The translations under genes and the position numbers were made by a program. The notes below the pieces were generated by a model. It was not told where the DNA came from. It saw only the letters and a program-made list of their open reading frames with translations, and ran no database searches. From positions 1 to 42,500 of the forward strand of contig JAJEFG010000060.1 in the NCBI GenBank assembly GCA_022820545.1: a stretch of DNA of 42,500 bases, written 5' to 3'. This document shows positions 14,979-22,967 of this stretch, piece after piece. The stretch's first letter is position 1. Every line of letters starts with the position of its first letter. Origin of the DNA: Acidobacteriota bacterium (GTDB lineage Bacteria; Acidobacteriota; Vicinamibacteria; Marinacidobacterales; Marinacidobacteraceae).

Positions 14979-16838
14979 TCAGTGGTTGTCGCGCAGGTGG
15001 TCGAGGATCTGCTGCATCACCCGGCAGTCCACTTCGTTGTAGCGCTGGATCTCCTGCATGAGTTCCGTGTCGGCAAGCCGAACTCCTCTTTCTGCGGCCT
15101 CCCGGTCGCAGTGCCAGGCGCCGACCATCGCGCCCTGCCCGTCCACCGGGGAGTCGTCCCAGGAGGTCTCGATGAGACCGTGGCCGTGGAGGGTCCTGGC
15201 GATTTCCTTGAGCCCGAATCCGAACGCGCCGCGCACCACGACGGGTTGCGCCTTCACGACGTTCTTCAGCAGGTCGAACCAGGCGAAGTCCGCCGAGTCG
15301 GCCCAACTCTTGCCCGGGTGCCGTTTGCACGCCGAGTTGTAGGCCTTTTCCAAAGTCGATTGTTCCGCGTGCGCCCAGTGGAACGCGAGCGGGGTCTCCG
15401 TCACGCCGAGGCGGCGCCGGACCGAGCGCATGTGCCCGATCCATGAGTCAATCGCCACCGCCTCCGCCTCTGCGGTCAATCGGTCTGCGATGAAGCAGGA
15501 GAACCGCCATTCGCCGTCCTCCACGTGGCCGCAGCCGATCATGAAGATGAGCGGCTGTCCGCCCCGCTCGGGAAACCGTGAGAAGTCGTCGTTGATGTCG
15601 CTCACGGTCTCGAAGTCCACGAAGAACTCCAGACGAGGGCGCGGTCGCCAGACGTCCTCGGCAGCGGTGATGCACTCGGGCTGCACTGCGGGACCCTCGG
15701 TGCGATTCGCGTCCAGGATCGCTTCAAGCAGCGGTGCGGTCGTCCCGCCACGCACACCCAGCGAAGCCGGCGTGGCCTGTGGGTCGCGCCAGGAGGTGAT
15801 GCCGTCGGCGGCGGCTCCGTCGCGCTTCGCAGCCCCGACCTGCCAGAGCCGGATCGGATCGTCGAGCTTCTCGATGATCTCCTGGATGGCGTCCTTCCAT
15901 GGCCAGTCCGCATCGCTGGACGAAGGCGGCCGGAGTTCGGGCAGACTCGGCTCGGGCAGGACGCGCCAGTTGGCGCCGTCCTTCCGCAGCCGACGAATCC
16001 AGCGAACCGCCTCCCGGGTGGATTCCGCGAGCTCCGCCGTCATGGAGACCGGGCCCAGCCGGTCCACGGCGCTGAAACCTCGCTGCTCGCTCTGTTCCCA
16101 ACCACGGCCCAGCAGGAACGCCCGGCGCGGCGCGCACCCCTGAAGGCGGGCGAGGGCCGCGTTGTAGAGGAAGAGTTGGGCCCCGTAGGCCGGAGAAGAT
16201 CCATCGTTGTTGACTTCTCCGGGTCTGGATCCCTTCCGCGGCTTCCGCCCCGCGGCGGGTTCGGCGAACAGGTGCAGCGTCGTGAACTTGGCGTCCACGA
16301 CGACATGGCGCCAGCCGCCTCGCGCTCCGCCATCGGTGTGGGTGTCGCCGACTCCTTCGTACGGGTCCGGGTGATCCGGGAAGAGCCGCTCGAACACGTC
16401 GGACCGGATGAGGAAGTCGGGGATGCCGTAGGTCCGGGTCTCGGGGTTCCAGAGGACCCCGCCGTGGACGATTTCGCAGCCGGCCTCCAGCGCCGCGACC
16501 GTGGCCCCGGCCTTCTCCGGGTCCCGGCTCTCCAGCCCGTCGGTGGTGATCCGGGACAGTTCGGCCCGCTGGGCGAGGTAGCCGGCGACGCGGTCCTCGA
16601 AGGCGATCCCCTGCTTCATGTTGAAGCGACGGAGATCCAGCCGTTCGTCCGGCGGCGGGTCCCTCTCGAATCCGTGCGCCTCGCCGTAGCGGTGCAGCCA
16701 GTCTCCGAGGGTGTTTCCGAGGTGGTAGCCGCGGGTCTTGGTCGCGGAAACCCACTCGTCCCAACCCTCGCGGTCGTCAGGCGAGGGCGGCGCCACATCC
16801 TCGCCGGCGTCGTTGTGGGTCAGCTTGTGGAAGTTCAT
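14979..16838 (-). CDS. dual-nuclease protein: PD-(D/E)XK (RecB/Cas4-like) domain fused to a DEDD RNase H-fold exonuclease (TM0106-like)
   Basis: The 619-residue protein appears to hold two nuclease modules. The N-terminal half has a PD-(D/E)XK core: Glu81 in GIAFEDRV, Asp141 in GIPDFLI, Asp182-Lys184 in VVVDAKF, then YGAQLFLYNAAL with Gln221, as in RecB and Cas4. The C-terminal third is an RNase H-fold 3'-5' exonuclease of the YprB/TM0106 kind: Asp408 and Glu410 in FFVDFET, Asp522 in WFDLLKNVV, FGLKEIARTL, and YNEVDC with Tyr600 and Asp604. All expected metal ligands seem intact. The ATG at 16838 follows AGGGGAG by 6 bases; another ATG lies 6 bases upstream. It is 151 bases downstream of the triple-AAA+ gene on the same strand, with a double-hairpin repeat between. 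Likely role is DNA or RNA degradation with that ATPase. Confidence 0.8.
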   Translation of the reverse strand: MNFHKLTHNDAGEDVAPPSPDDREGWDEWVSATKTRGYHLGNTLGDWLHRYGEAHGFERDPPPDERLDLRRFNMKQGIAFEDRVAGYLAQRAELSRITTDGLESRDPEKAGATVAALEAGCEIVHGGVLWNPETRTYGIPDFLIRSDVFERLFPDHPDPYEGVGDTHTDGGARGGWRHVVVDAKFTTLHLFAEPAAGRKPRKGSRPGEVNNDGSSPAYGAQLFLYNAALARLQGCAPRRAFLLGRGWEQSEQRGFSAVDRLGPVSMTAELAESTREAVRWIRRLRKDGANWRVLPEPSLPELRPPSSSDADWPWKDAIQEIIEKLDDPIRLWQVGAAKRDGAAADGITSWRDPQATPASLGVRGGTTAPLLEAILDANRTEGPAVQPECITAAEDVWRPRPRLEFFVDFETVSDINDDFSRFPERGGQPLIFMIGCGHVEDGEWRFSCFIADRLTAEAEAVAIDSWIGHMRSVRRRLGVTETPLAFHWAHAEQSTLEKAYNSACKRHPGKSWADSADFAWFDLLKNVVKAQPVVVRGAFGFGLKEIARTLHGHGLIETSWDDSPVDGQGAMVGAWHCDREAAERGVRLADTELMQEIQRYNEVDCRVMQQILDHLRDNH

Positions 16839-16928
16839 CGGCATCTCCCCTTCGGTCGGGCCCGGGACGAAACCCGACCCTGGGACGGAGCGCGGCGGTT
16901 TCCGCGGCCGCTCGGAAGAAGCGCGCGC

Positions 16929-16980
16929 GGTTTCGCCTCCCTTCGGTCGGCGATGCCAGCCGGAGGCTGGCGCTCCGAGG
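16929..16980. repeat. double-hairpin repeat, copy B, 3' of the triple-AAA+ gene
   Basis: Hairpin 1 pairs TCGCC (16933-16937) with GGCGA (16949-16953). Hairpin 2 pairs GCCAGCC (16955-16961) with GGCTGGC (16965-16971) around GGA. The A-T pair here replaces the G-C pair of other copies, so the stem is kept by a double change. It lies between the AAA+ stop and the nuclease start. Confidence 0.8.
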
Positions 16981-16989
16981 CGATCGTGC

Positions 16990-19836
16990 TCAGAAGCCTA
17001 CGCGGGATGTGCGGTCCCGGTCGCGGGACTGGGCGACCAGTTCGGACGCGATCTGCTCGGGGTCGTCGAGGAAACCGAGTTTCCCGGCGCGTTCCTGGAC
17101 CAGGGCAAAGTCCGCGGGCACGAGGCGGGTGAGGTTCCGCACGCGGGCCGGACACTCACCGCCGAAAAAGAACTCCCAGGCGCGGACGACCCGCGCCTCG
17201 TCCAGGAACTGGAAGGTGGCGCGAAACAGGAAGCGACGAGCCACCGCCGGGTCGAGGCGGTCGGCCAGGTTTGTGCTGAACGCGTAGGGCAGGTCGTGGC
17301 TCTCGAGCTGGCTCAGCATTTCGTTGACCTGGCTGATCTCCCAGTTGCGGTGGGCGCCGCGGCGGTCGGCGAGGAAGGAATCGGCCTCGTCGATGATCAG
17401 AAAGCAGCCGGTCGCTCGGGCCTCGGCAAAGGCGCCCGCGATCTTCTGCTCCGTCTCCCCGATCCACTTGCTCACGAGTTCCGAGGCGCGCTTCGTCAGA
17501 GGATCGAGACCCATCCGCTTGGCGAGTTGCTTCGCATACTCGCTCTTGCCTGACCCGGACGGGCCGTCGAGAAGGATCCCCATCCGGCAGCGACCGATCT
17601 TCACGATCCGTTCGGTCAAACTCGCGAGATCCGGTTCGGCGTGGACCAGGGCGAGGTCGTACCTCTCCGCGGCCCTTGCCTCGGCCACGCCCTTCCCGCG
17701 CAGGAGCTGAGCCTTCTCCCGCACGGCGCGCCTGGCAGTGTCGGGACCACCCCCCGACAGAACGGCGACCAGGCCGGCGTTCCGGACCTGACGGGGCGTG
17801 ACTCGGCTGTCGGCGGCCAAATCCTCCGCCAGCGAGGCCATCTCCTCCGACCCGTCGGCGCGCAGAAGATCGCGAAACGTGGTAGCGCGGCATCCCCGAG
17901 GAAGGTTCTGAAACTCGAGCGAGTACGTGAGGCGATCCAGGAAATGCGGCATCCAGCGCAGCTCGCGGATCGAGTTCGCCGTGAACAGCAGGGGCACCGG
18001 GCTGTTCTCCACCAGGCCGTTGAGCCAGTGCTTGCCCTCTCGGAACACGAAGTCCTCGATTTCGTCGAACAGGATGACGGCCTGCGGCTCGTCCGCCAGC
18101 GCCTCGATGGCGTACTCGAGGCTGACTCGCCGGGGAACCGGAAGGCGTGACTCCGGCCCGTGTTCCCTCTGACCGACGGAGTAGAGCGTCGCTCCGGTTT
18201 CGGCAGCCGCCGTCCGGCAGAACTCGGTCTTGCCGCAGCCGGGCGGTCCGTAGGCCAGGAAGGCGATCCCGCGACCCTCCGGGCGCCGGTCCCGGCGGGC
18301 GCGGAGAGCCGCCGTCAGCAACTGGCGGAAGTCGTCAGCGACGCGGCCGAGGTGGCCGAACGCCTCCCAGGCAAGGTTCGCGTGGACCGGTGCCCCGAGA
18401 CGGGGACGCGCGATGTGGGTGGAGACCGTGCGCTCGTGCCGTTCGGCGAAACGGAACAGGTCCTGCGGCGAACCCTGGAGGAGGCGCGTCGAGCGAATGG
18501 CGCGTTCGATGATCCCGGGCGGGCACTCCAACTCGTCGGCCAGACGGATGGCAAGCGGCTCCAGTGAGTCGCCTTGCAGGCTCTCGATCCCGGAGTTCGT
18601 GAGCATCCGCTGCACCACCGAGCGGCGGCGGGCGGGGCTGTGAGCCTTGAAGGGGATGGTCAGGTCGAGCCTGCGAAGCATCGCCTCGTCGAACTGCGAG
18701 AGATCGTTGCCGGTGAACACGATGGGAACCGCGGCTTCCTCCAGAAGACCGTGGTTTTCCCGCCGGCTGCCATCGCTGGACGACAACACGTCCTCGACCT
18801 CGTCACACAGGATGGCCGCGCCGGGTTCGCTCCTGAGCAGCGCCAACGCCATCCGCAGGCGGTTGCGCTTGTCCGCCGAGCGGTCCATCCGGCGATCGGT
18901 ACGTTCCTCGCGCCAGACGCCGCCCGATTCGGACTCGCACAGGTCGTACAGACGGCCTCCGCACGTGCGGACCAGCGTCTTGGCGAATTCCGTCTTGCCG
19001 GTACCCGCCCGGCCGTAGAAGAGGAGGCGGACGCTCTCGCCTGACTTGTTGGCGGCGGTGAGGAGGCGAACAGCGTCCTCCCTGGCGTTCAGGTGGTCGA
19101 ACGCGTCCATCTCCAGCAGCGGCTCCGACGCCAATGGCACCAGACGCTGGCGAAGTTCCCCTTCGTCCGCGACCGGAGGGCGGTACACGCAAGCGAACCA
19201 GTCCTCCACGTAGTCGTCGGGTTGTGCGCCGTTTCCGCTCCAATGCTCGGCATCGGCGATGCCGACTTCGGTCAGCCGCCGCAGCGATTTTTCGACGCGA
19301 CCCCGGGAAGTCCCGAGAAGAAGCGCGCTCGCCTCCAGAGGATCGCCCACGGCGTCCTTCACGGTGTCCCAAAGGCCCTCCGCCGGCGACCTGCGGCCGT
19401 CGTAGAGACGCGCGAGCTCCAGCAGCGGGCCGCACGCTCCCTCGAGGTGGAAGCGGCGCACCGCGAGCGCCGTGGCGCGCGCCTCGGCCCCTTCGGCAGG
19501 AGGTTCGGCAACGGATCGCTCCACGGCCTCGGTGGCCCAGGCCAGGAACTCCTTGACCCGTGCGCCCCCGGCTCCCCGGCCGGTAGCGGTTCCACGCCCG
19601 CGACGGGTACGCCTGCGGCGGCGTCCGAAGGCGAAGTCGGGTTCCGTTTCATCGGCGTCGTCGAGCCCCAGCTCCCGGAACTTCACCGCCAGGAAGCCGG
19701 CGTCCACCATCTCGAGTTCGTCCTCGCTGGCCCCGATCCAGCCAAGGAGCTTTGCGGCGAGCTGCTTGTCCCGCAAGGCGCGGTGGAGCGCGGCCATCAG
19801 GTAGTCGCGAGTCAGGAAACGGTCATATTTCTTCAA
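16990..19836 (-). CDS. triple AAA+ ATPase
   Basis: This 948-residue protein contains three ATPase modules. Module 1: Walker A GRAGTGKT (275-282), Walker B AILCDEVED (341-349), LRRLD (387-391). Module 2: GPPGCGKT (530-537), VILFDEIED (587-595). Module 3: GPSGSGKS (758-765), KWIGETEQKIAGAF (790-803), FLIIDEADS (812-820), STNLADRLDPAVARRF (854-869); it is a classical-AAA type. Modules 1 and 2 share the GKTEF signature and look like a duplication, while relatives I recall have one such module plus the C-terminal one. Residues 1-240 include an Arg-rich stretch (72-82) and a possible winged helix (about 165-195). The start is TTG behind GAGGAG, since no in-frame ATG has support. It precedes the dual-nuclease gene. 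Likely a motor or remodeller feeding that nuclease; this is inference. Confidence 0.85.
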   Translation of the reverse strand: MKKYDRFLTRDYLMAALHRALRDKQLAAKLLGWIGASEDELEMVDAGFLAVKFRELGLDDADETEPDFAFGRRRRRTRRGRGTATGRGAGGARVKEFLAWATEAVERSVAEPPAEGAEARATALAVRRFHLEGACGPLLELARLYDGRRSPAEGLWDTVKDAVGDPLEASALLLGTSRGRVEKSLRRLTEVGIADAEHWSGNGAQPDDYVEDWFACVYRPPVADEGELRQRLVPLASEPLLEMDAFDHLNAREDAVRLLTAANKSGESVRLLFYGRAGTGKTEFAKTLVRTCGGRLYDLCESESGGVWREERTDRRMDRSADKRNRLRMALALLRSEPGAAILCDEVEDVLSSSDGSRRENHGLLEEAAVPIVFTGNDLSQFDEAMLRRLDLTIPFKAHSPARRRSVVQRMLTNSGIESLQGDSLEPLAIRLADELECPPGIIERAIRSTRLLQGSPQDLFRFAERHERTVSTHIARPRLGAPVHANLAWEAFGHLGRVADDFRQLLTAALRARRDRRPEGRGIAFLAYGPPGCGKTEFCRTAAAETGATLYSVGQREHGPESRLPVPRRVSLEYAIEALADEPQAVILFDEIEDFVFREGKHWLNGLVENSPVPLLFTANSIRELRWMPHFLDRLTYSLEFQNLPRGCRATTFRDLLRADGSEEMASLAEDLAADSRVTPRQVRNAGLVAVLSGGGPDTARRAVREKAQLLRGKGVAEARAAERYDLALVHAEPDLASLTERIVKIGRCRMGILLDGPSGSGKSEYAKQLAKRMGLDPLTKRASELVSKWIGETEQKIAGAFAEARATGCFLIIDEADSFLADRRGAHRNWEISQVNEMLSQLESHDLPYAFSTNLADRLDPAVARRFLFRATFQFLDEARVVRAWEFFFGGECPARVRNLTRLVPADFALVQERAGKLGFLDDPEQIASELVAQSRDRDRTSRVGF

Positions 19837-20020
19837 TGTTGCTCTACTCCTCGTTCGGGGCGGGAACGCTAAGCGGGGCGTACGCCATTTCCTGTCACCG
19901 TGCGAATGGGGCCCCGACATCCCGTCACCCTCAAGGCGCTACCGATCCGGGAACCCGACGCTGGCGCGCCGGAAGCGCGCACGGGCCCCGGCTTCGGCGA
20001 GTTGAGTGGGGTTGCGCCGT

Positions 20021-20075
20021 GCGCGGCGCGGAGCGCCGCGGTGCCGATCTGGAGATCGGCGTTCCAAGCCGGTGC
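20021..20075. repeat. double-hairpin repeat, copy C
   Basis: Hairpin 1 pairs CGCGGCGC (20022-20029) with GCGCCGCG (20033-20040) around GGA. Hairpin 2 pairs GCCGATCT (20043-20050) with AGATCGGC (20053-20060). The trailer GTTCCAAGCC follows. The hairpin 2 stem differs in sequence from copy G at 39779 yet stays fully paired. It lies in tandem with copy D. Confidence 0.8.
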
Positions 20076-20095
20076 GCCATCCGGGTGGTCAGCGG

Positions 20096-20155
20096 CGCGC
20101 GGTTTCGGCCGCCTTGGGCGGCCGATGCCGGCCGGAGGCCGGCGCTCCGAGGCGG
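20096..20155. repeat. double-hairpin repeat, copy D, directly 3' of the M14 peptidase stop
   Basis: Hairpin 1 pairs TCGGCCGCC (20105-20113) with GGCGGCCGA (20117-20125). Hairpin 2 pairs GCCGGCC (20127-20133) with GGCCGGC (20137-20143) around GGA. GCTCCGAGG then leads to the stop codon of the minus-strand peptidase gene. Confidence 0.85.
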
Positions 20156-20156
20156 G

Positions 20157-22841
20157 TTAGAAGCTGGGGGCGAAGAGGACGGCGTTCATGAAGAGGCGGG
20201 TGAGGCCGTCCCAGAAGAGGCGGAAGTTGGGATCGTCGAGGAAGAGGACCACCCTGCCGGAACCGACCTGTTCGGTGACCAGGTAGGGCGTGCCGGCGAT
20301 GCGGGCGAGGGAGTCGGGGAAGGCGAAGCCGCTGCCGAGGAGGTCGTCCGGATCGTCGGGGAAACGGACCGCGGCGGCGACGGACGGATCGGGCTCGAAG
20401 GCAAGGCTGGACCAGATCATCACGGGGAACGGCTCCTCGTAGCCCAAGCTGAGGAAGCTCTCCGGATTGGGGAGGGCGCGGAGGATGGCGCCGGGGATCA
20501 CCTCGGCGGGTTGTCCGGCTTCTTCCGCATCCGGCGAAGGATCGTCGGGCCGGCCGCCGTCGGTCATGAAGGCGGATTTCGAGGCGAACCCGGGCTTGAG
20601 CCGGGTCCGGGTCCAGGAAACCTCGTCTCCGGCGAGCCATGCCGATGCCCCACGCATCCCGATGACCACGCCGCCTTCCCTCGTCCAGGCTTCCAGATGT
20701 TCGAGCGTTCGAGCCGCGAGGGGATCGCTGCCGGGTTCCGGATACCCGCCGTCCGGCAGGATGAGAACGCGGTAGTCCCGCAGATCGGTCGCGGCGAGGC
20801 GCGCCCACGAGAGCGCGGTGAACGGAAGGCCGAACCGGCGCTCGAACAGGTACCACGGGCTGCCGTAGGCGGACGGGCGCACCGGCCCGCCCATCACCAT
20901 GGCGACGCGCCCCGTCGCGACCTGGACGAACTGGTCCGATCCGAGATGGGGTCCGGAGCTCGTGAGCGGATCGTCGACCCCGAGGACCCGAGCCCCGGTC
21001 GCGGCCAGCTCGGCGAGCCCCGCACGAAGCGCCGGAACGTCCGGAGCTTCGCCGGCAAAGACCAGCAGCGCGCCGCGCCCGAAGCTCTCGCCGCCGGTCT
21101 CGAATGCCGCGGTGGCCACCCGGAACGGGACACCCGCCTCAAGGAGCCAGGCGGCGGCGCGGACCGAGTGATCGCTGTCCCCCGCGATCAGGAACCCGTA
21201 CTCCGCATCCCGGTTCCGGAACTCTCCCGGCGTGGGCGGCGGATCGGCGACCGCGTCCTCCAGGGACAGCGCCTCGGACGCGTCGGGCGGCGGCAGGTCG
21301 GCGGCGCCGGCCGTCCAGGCGTCCACCCGGTAGGTCAGCGGCACCGACCAGGCGGTGATGTCGTAGAAGGCGTCAGCGCTCGTCCAGATGTCCGGATGCC
21401 CGAAGGACGGATCGGAGCGGCGCTCGCGATGCTCGTCCACGTAGTCGAGGAACTCCTCGCTGAAGCGCGCGTCCTGCTCGAGCAGCACCTGGAGCAGCCG
21501 GCCTTCGGGCTGGGCGCCGGGCGCCACGAGGCTCCCGGGTGGAAACGTGATCTCGGAGGCCGGCCCGCTGCGCGGGAACATGGGCCGGGCGCCGCGCACC
21601 GTCACCTCGGATGACGTTTCGCGCACCTCGATGCCGTTCCGGAGCAGGACCCCGCGCACGGCATCAAGGCGGGCCGGGTCGGACGCGGCGGAGAGCAGCC
21701 ACCCGCCCGGGCGCGCCTCCGCGTTCAAAGCCTCGCGCCGGTATGCCAGATAGTCGCGAAGCCGGCGCTCCCGGTGTTCGGCGGTCACCGCCAGCACGCT
21801 CCGGCCGGCGATCAGGTGCTGCTCGATGCCGTCCCGCAGCGTGTATTCGCCGCCGCCGGCGCGGGCCAGACGCAACCCCCGCCAACCGCCTCCCGTCGTC
21901 TCCAGGGTGAAACCGATGGAGCCGGTGAAGTTCGGCAGCGTGTCCCAGTAACCGGGATCGAACTGCCCGAACTCCCACGGCGCGTAGGGGAAGCCCTCCG
22001 ATGCGAAGTCGGCGGCCATGGCCCGGCCGTACTCCACGAGCCAGTCGCGCTGGTTCTCCGTGAGCACGGTGTGGAGGGGCTCGGCCATCCAGGGCCCGAT
22101 GAACGAGTCCGTCTCCCCGTGGTGGTCCACGAACACCATGGGCCGGGTGTCGAGGTAGAGCCGGACGAGCGCCCGGTTCTCGGGCTGGGTGCTCCAGACC
22201 GAGTCGCGGTTCAGGTTGATCTGGTAGTGGTTGTTGTTCGTGGAGAGCCCCCACGGGGCGCGGTGCTCGACGGCGTTCGGGTCGGGGTCGCCGTCCGGCC
22301 AGCGGGCGGTGGCCTTGAACCAGGCCGCGAAGCGCTCGTGGCTGTCCGGGTTCGAGGCGGGGACGACGTACACCACCAGGTCGTCGAGCAACGCGTCGTG
22401 CCGGCCGGACAGCAGTTCCCACGCCATCCAGAGCGCCGCCTCGAAGGCGGCGGACTCGTTGCCGTCGTTCCCGTAGTTGAGGAAGACCCCGGCGGGGGTG
22501 CGCGCGACGATCGCCTCGGCTTCCTCCGCGGCGAGCCCGCGCGGGTCGGCGAGCCGCCGGGTGTCGCGCTGGATGTCCTCCAGGCGGGCGAGGTTGCCGG
22601 GCGAGCTGATGGTCAGCAGGATCAGCTCCCGGTGCTCGAAGGTCTCGCCGAACGTCGAGATGCGCAGCCGCGGGGATTCCTCGAGGGCGTCGAGATAGCG
22701 GTAGAGGCCCCCGTAGTCGGTAACGGAACCGCCCATCGGATATCCGAGGACATCCTCGGGGGAGGGAACCTGTGCGATGCCGGGCGCCGCCGCGGCGAAA
22801 AGGCCGAGCAGACCCCCAAACCAGGGGAGACGGATACGCAA
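20157..22841 (-). CDS. exported M14-family (zinc carboxypeptidase-like) protein with an altered zinc motif
   Basis: This 894-residue protein has a Sec signal (about residues 1-24, ending GIAQ) and an M14 fold in its first 350 residues: GETFEHRELILLTISS, NYGNDGNESAAFEAALWMAWELL, YVVPASNPDSHERF, NLNRDSVW, FVDHHGETDSF (His240/241) and FTLETTGGG with the likely catalytic Glu. The first zinc ligand, usually His in an HGNE motif, is Asp126 here (D-G-N-E), encoded GAC. The long C-terminal part includes glutamine-amidotransferase-like segments (DYRVLILPDGGY, GGVVIGMRGASAW, VLFLDDPNFRLFWDGLTRLF), as in other large exported M14 proteins. The start is TTG, about 8 bases after a TATAGT box, so the mRNA may be leaderless. 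Activity is uncertain because of the changed ligand. Confidence 0.85.
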   Translation of the reverse strand: MRIRLPWFGGLLGLFAAAAPGIAQVPSPEDVLGYPMGGSVTDYGGLYRYLDALEESPRLRISTFGETFEHRELILLTISSPGNLARLEDIQRDTRRLADPRGLAAEEAEAIVARTPAGVFLNYGNDGNESAAFEAALWMAWELLSGRHDALLDDLVVYVVPASNPDSHERFAAWFKATARWPDGDPDPNAVEHRAPWGLSTNNNHYQINLNRDSVWSTQPENRALVRLYLDTRPMVFVDHHGETDSFIGPWMAEPLHTVLTENQRDWLVEYGRAMAADFASEGFPYAPWEFGQFDPGYWDTLPNFTGSIGFTLETTGGGWRGLRLARAGGGEYTLRDGIEQHLIAGRSVLAVTAEHRERRLRDYLAYRREALNAEARPGGWLLSAASDPARLDAVRGVLLRNGIEVRETSSEVTVRGARPMFPRSGPASEITFPPGSLVAPGAQPEGRLLQVLLEQDARFSEEFLDYVDEHRERRSDPSFGHPDIWTSADAFYDITAWSVPLTYRVDAWTAGAADLPPPDASEALSLEDAVADPPPTPGEFRNRDAEYGFLIAGDSDHSVRAAAWLLEAGVPFRVATAAFETGGESFGRGALLVFAGEAPDVPALRAGLAELAATGARVLGVDDPLTSSGPHLGSDQFVQVATGRVAMVMGGPVRPSAYGSPWYLFERRFGLPFTALSWARLAATDLRDYRVLILPDGGYPEPGSDPLAARTLEHLEAWTREGGVVIGMRGASAWLAGDEVSWTRTRLKPGFASKSAFMTDGGRPDDPSPDAEEAGQPAEVIPGAILRALPNPESFLSLGYEEPFPVMIWSSLAFEPDPSVAAAVRFPDDPDDLLGSGFAFPDSLARIAGTPYLVTEQVGSGRVVLFLDDPNFRLFWDGLTRLFMNAVLFAPSF

Positions 22842-22848
22842 GAAACCG

Positions 22849-22856
22849 ACTATAGT
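22849..22856. promoter_or_regulatory. palindromic ACTATAGT, possible shared -10 of two divergent genes
   Basis: ACTATAGT is its own reverse complement, so it offers TATAGT on both strands. On the minus strand it would place the transcript start about at the TTG of the peptidase gene. On the plus strand it would give a leader of about 100 bases to the PatB-like gene. No matching -35 hexamers are evident on either side. Confidence 0.3.
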
Positions 22857-22967
22857 GGCCAGCCCGCCAGCGCCGGAAGAACGTTGCGTTTCGGACCTGT
22901 CAGCGTGACGTTTCAGGCACCGCGGCAGACGGTCCAGAGGAACCCGAACGAACGAAGGAGTGAGTCC

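Larger units (their letters stand above)
19837..20156. other. gene-free gap upstream of the AAA+ gene, filled by repeats
   Basis: No gene is supported here. The gap holds two full double-hairpin repeats (20021-20075 and 20096-20155) and a possible degenerate copy in the opposite direction, where GCGCGC (19964-19969) pairs with GCGCGC (19975-19980). The AAA+ promoter, on the minus strand, probably lies between 19840 and 19950, but I see no clear -35/-10 pair. Confidence 0.5.
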
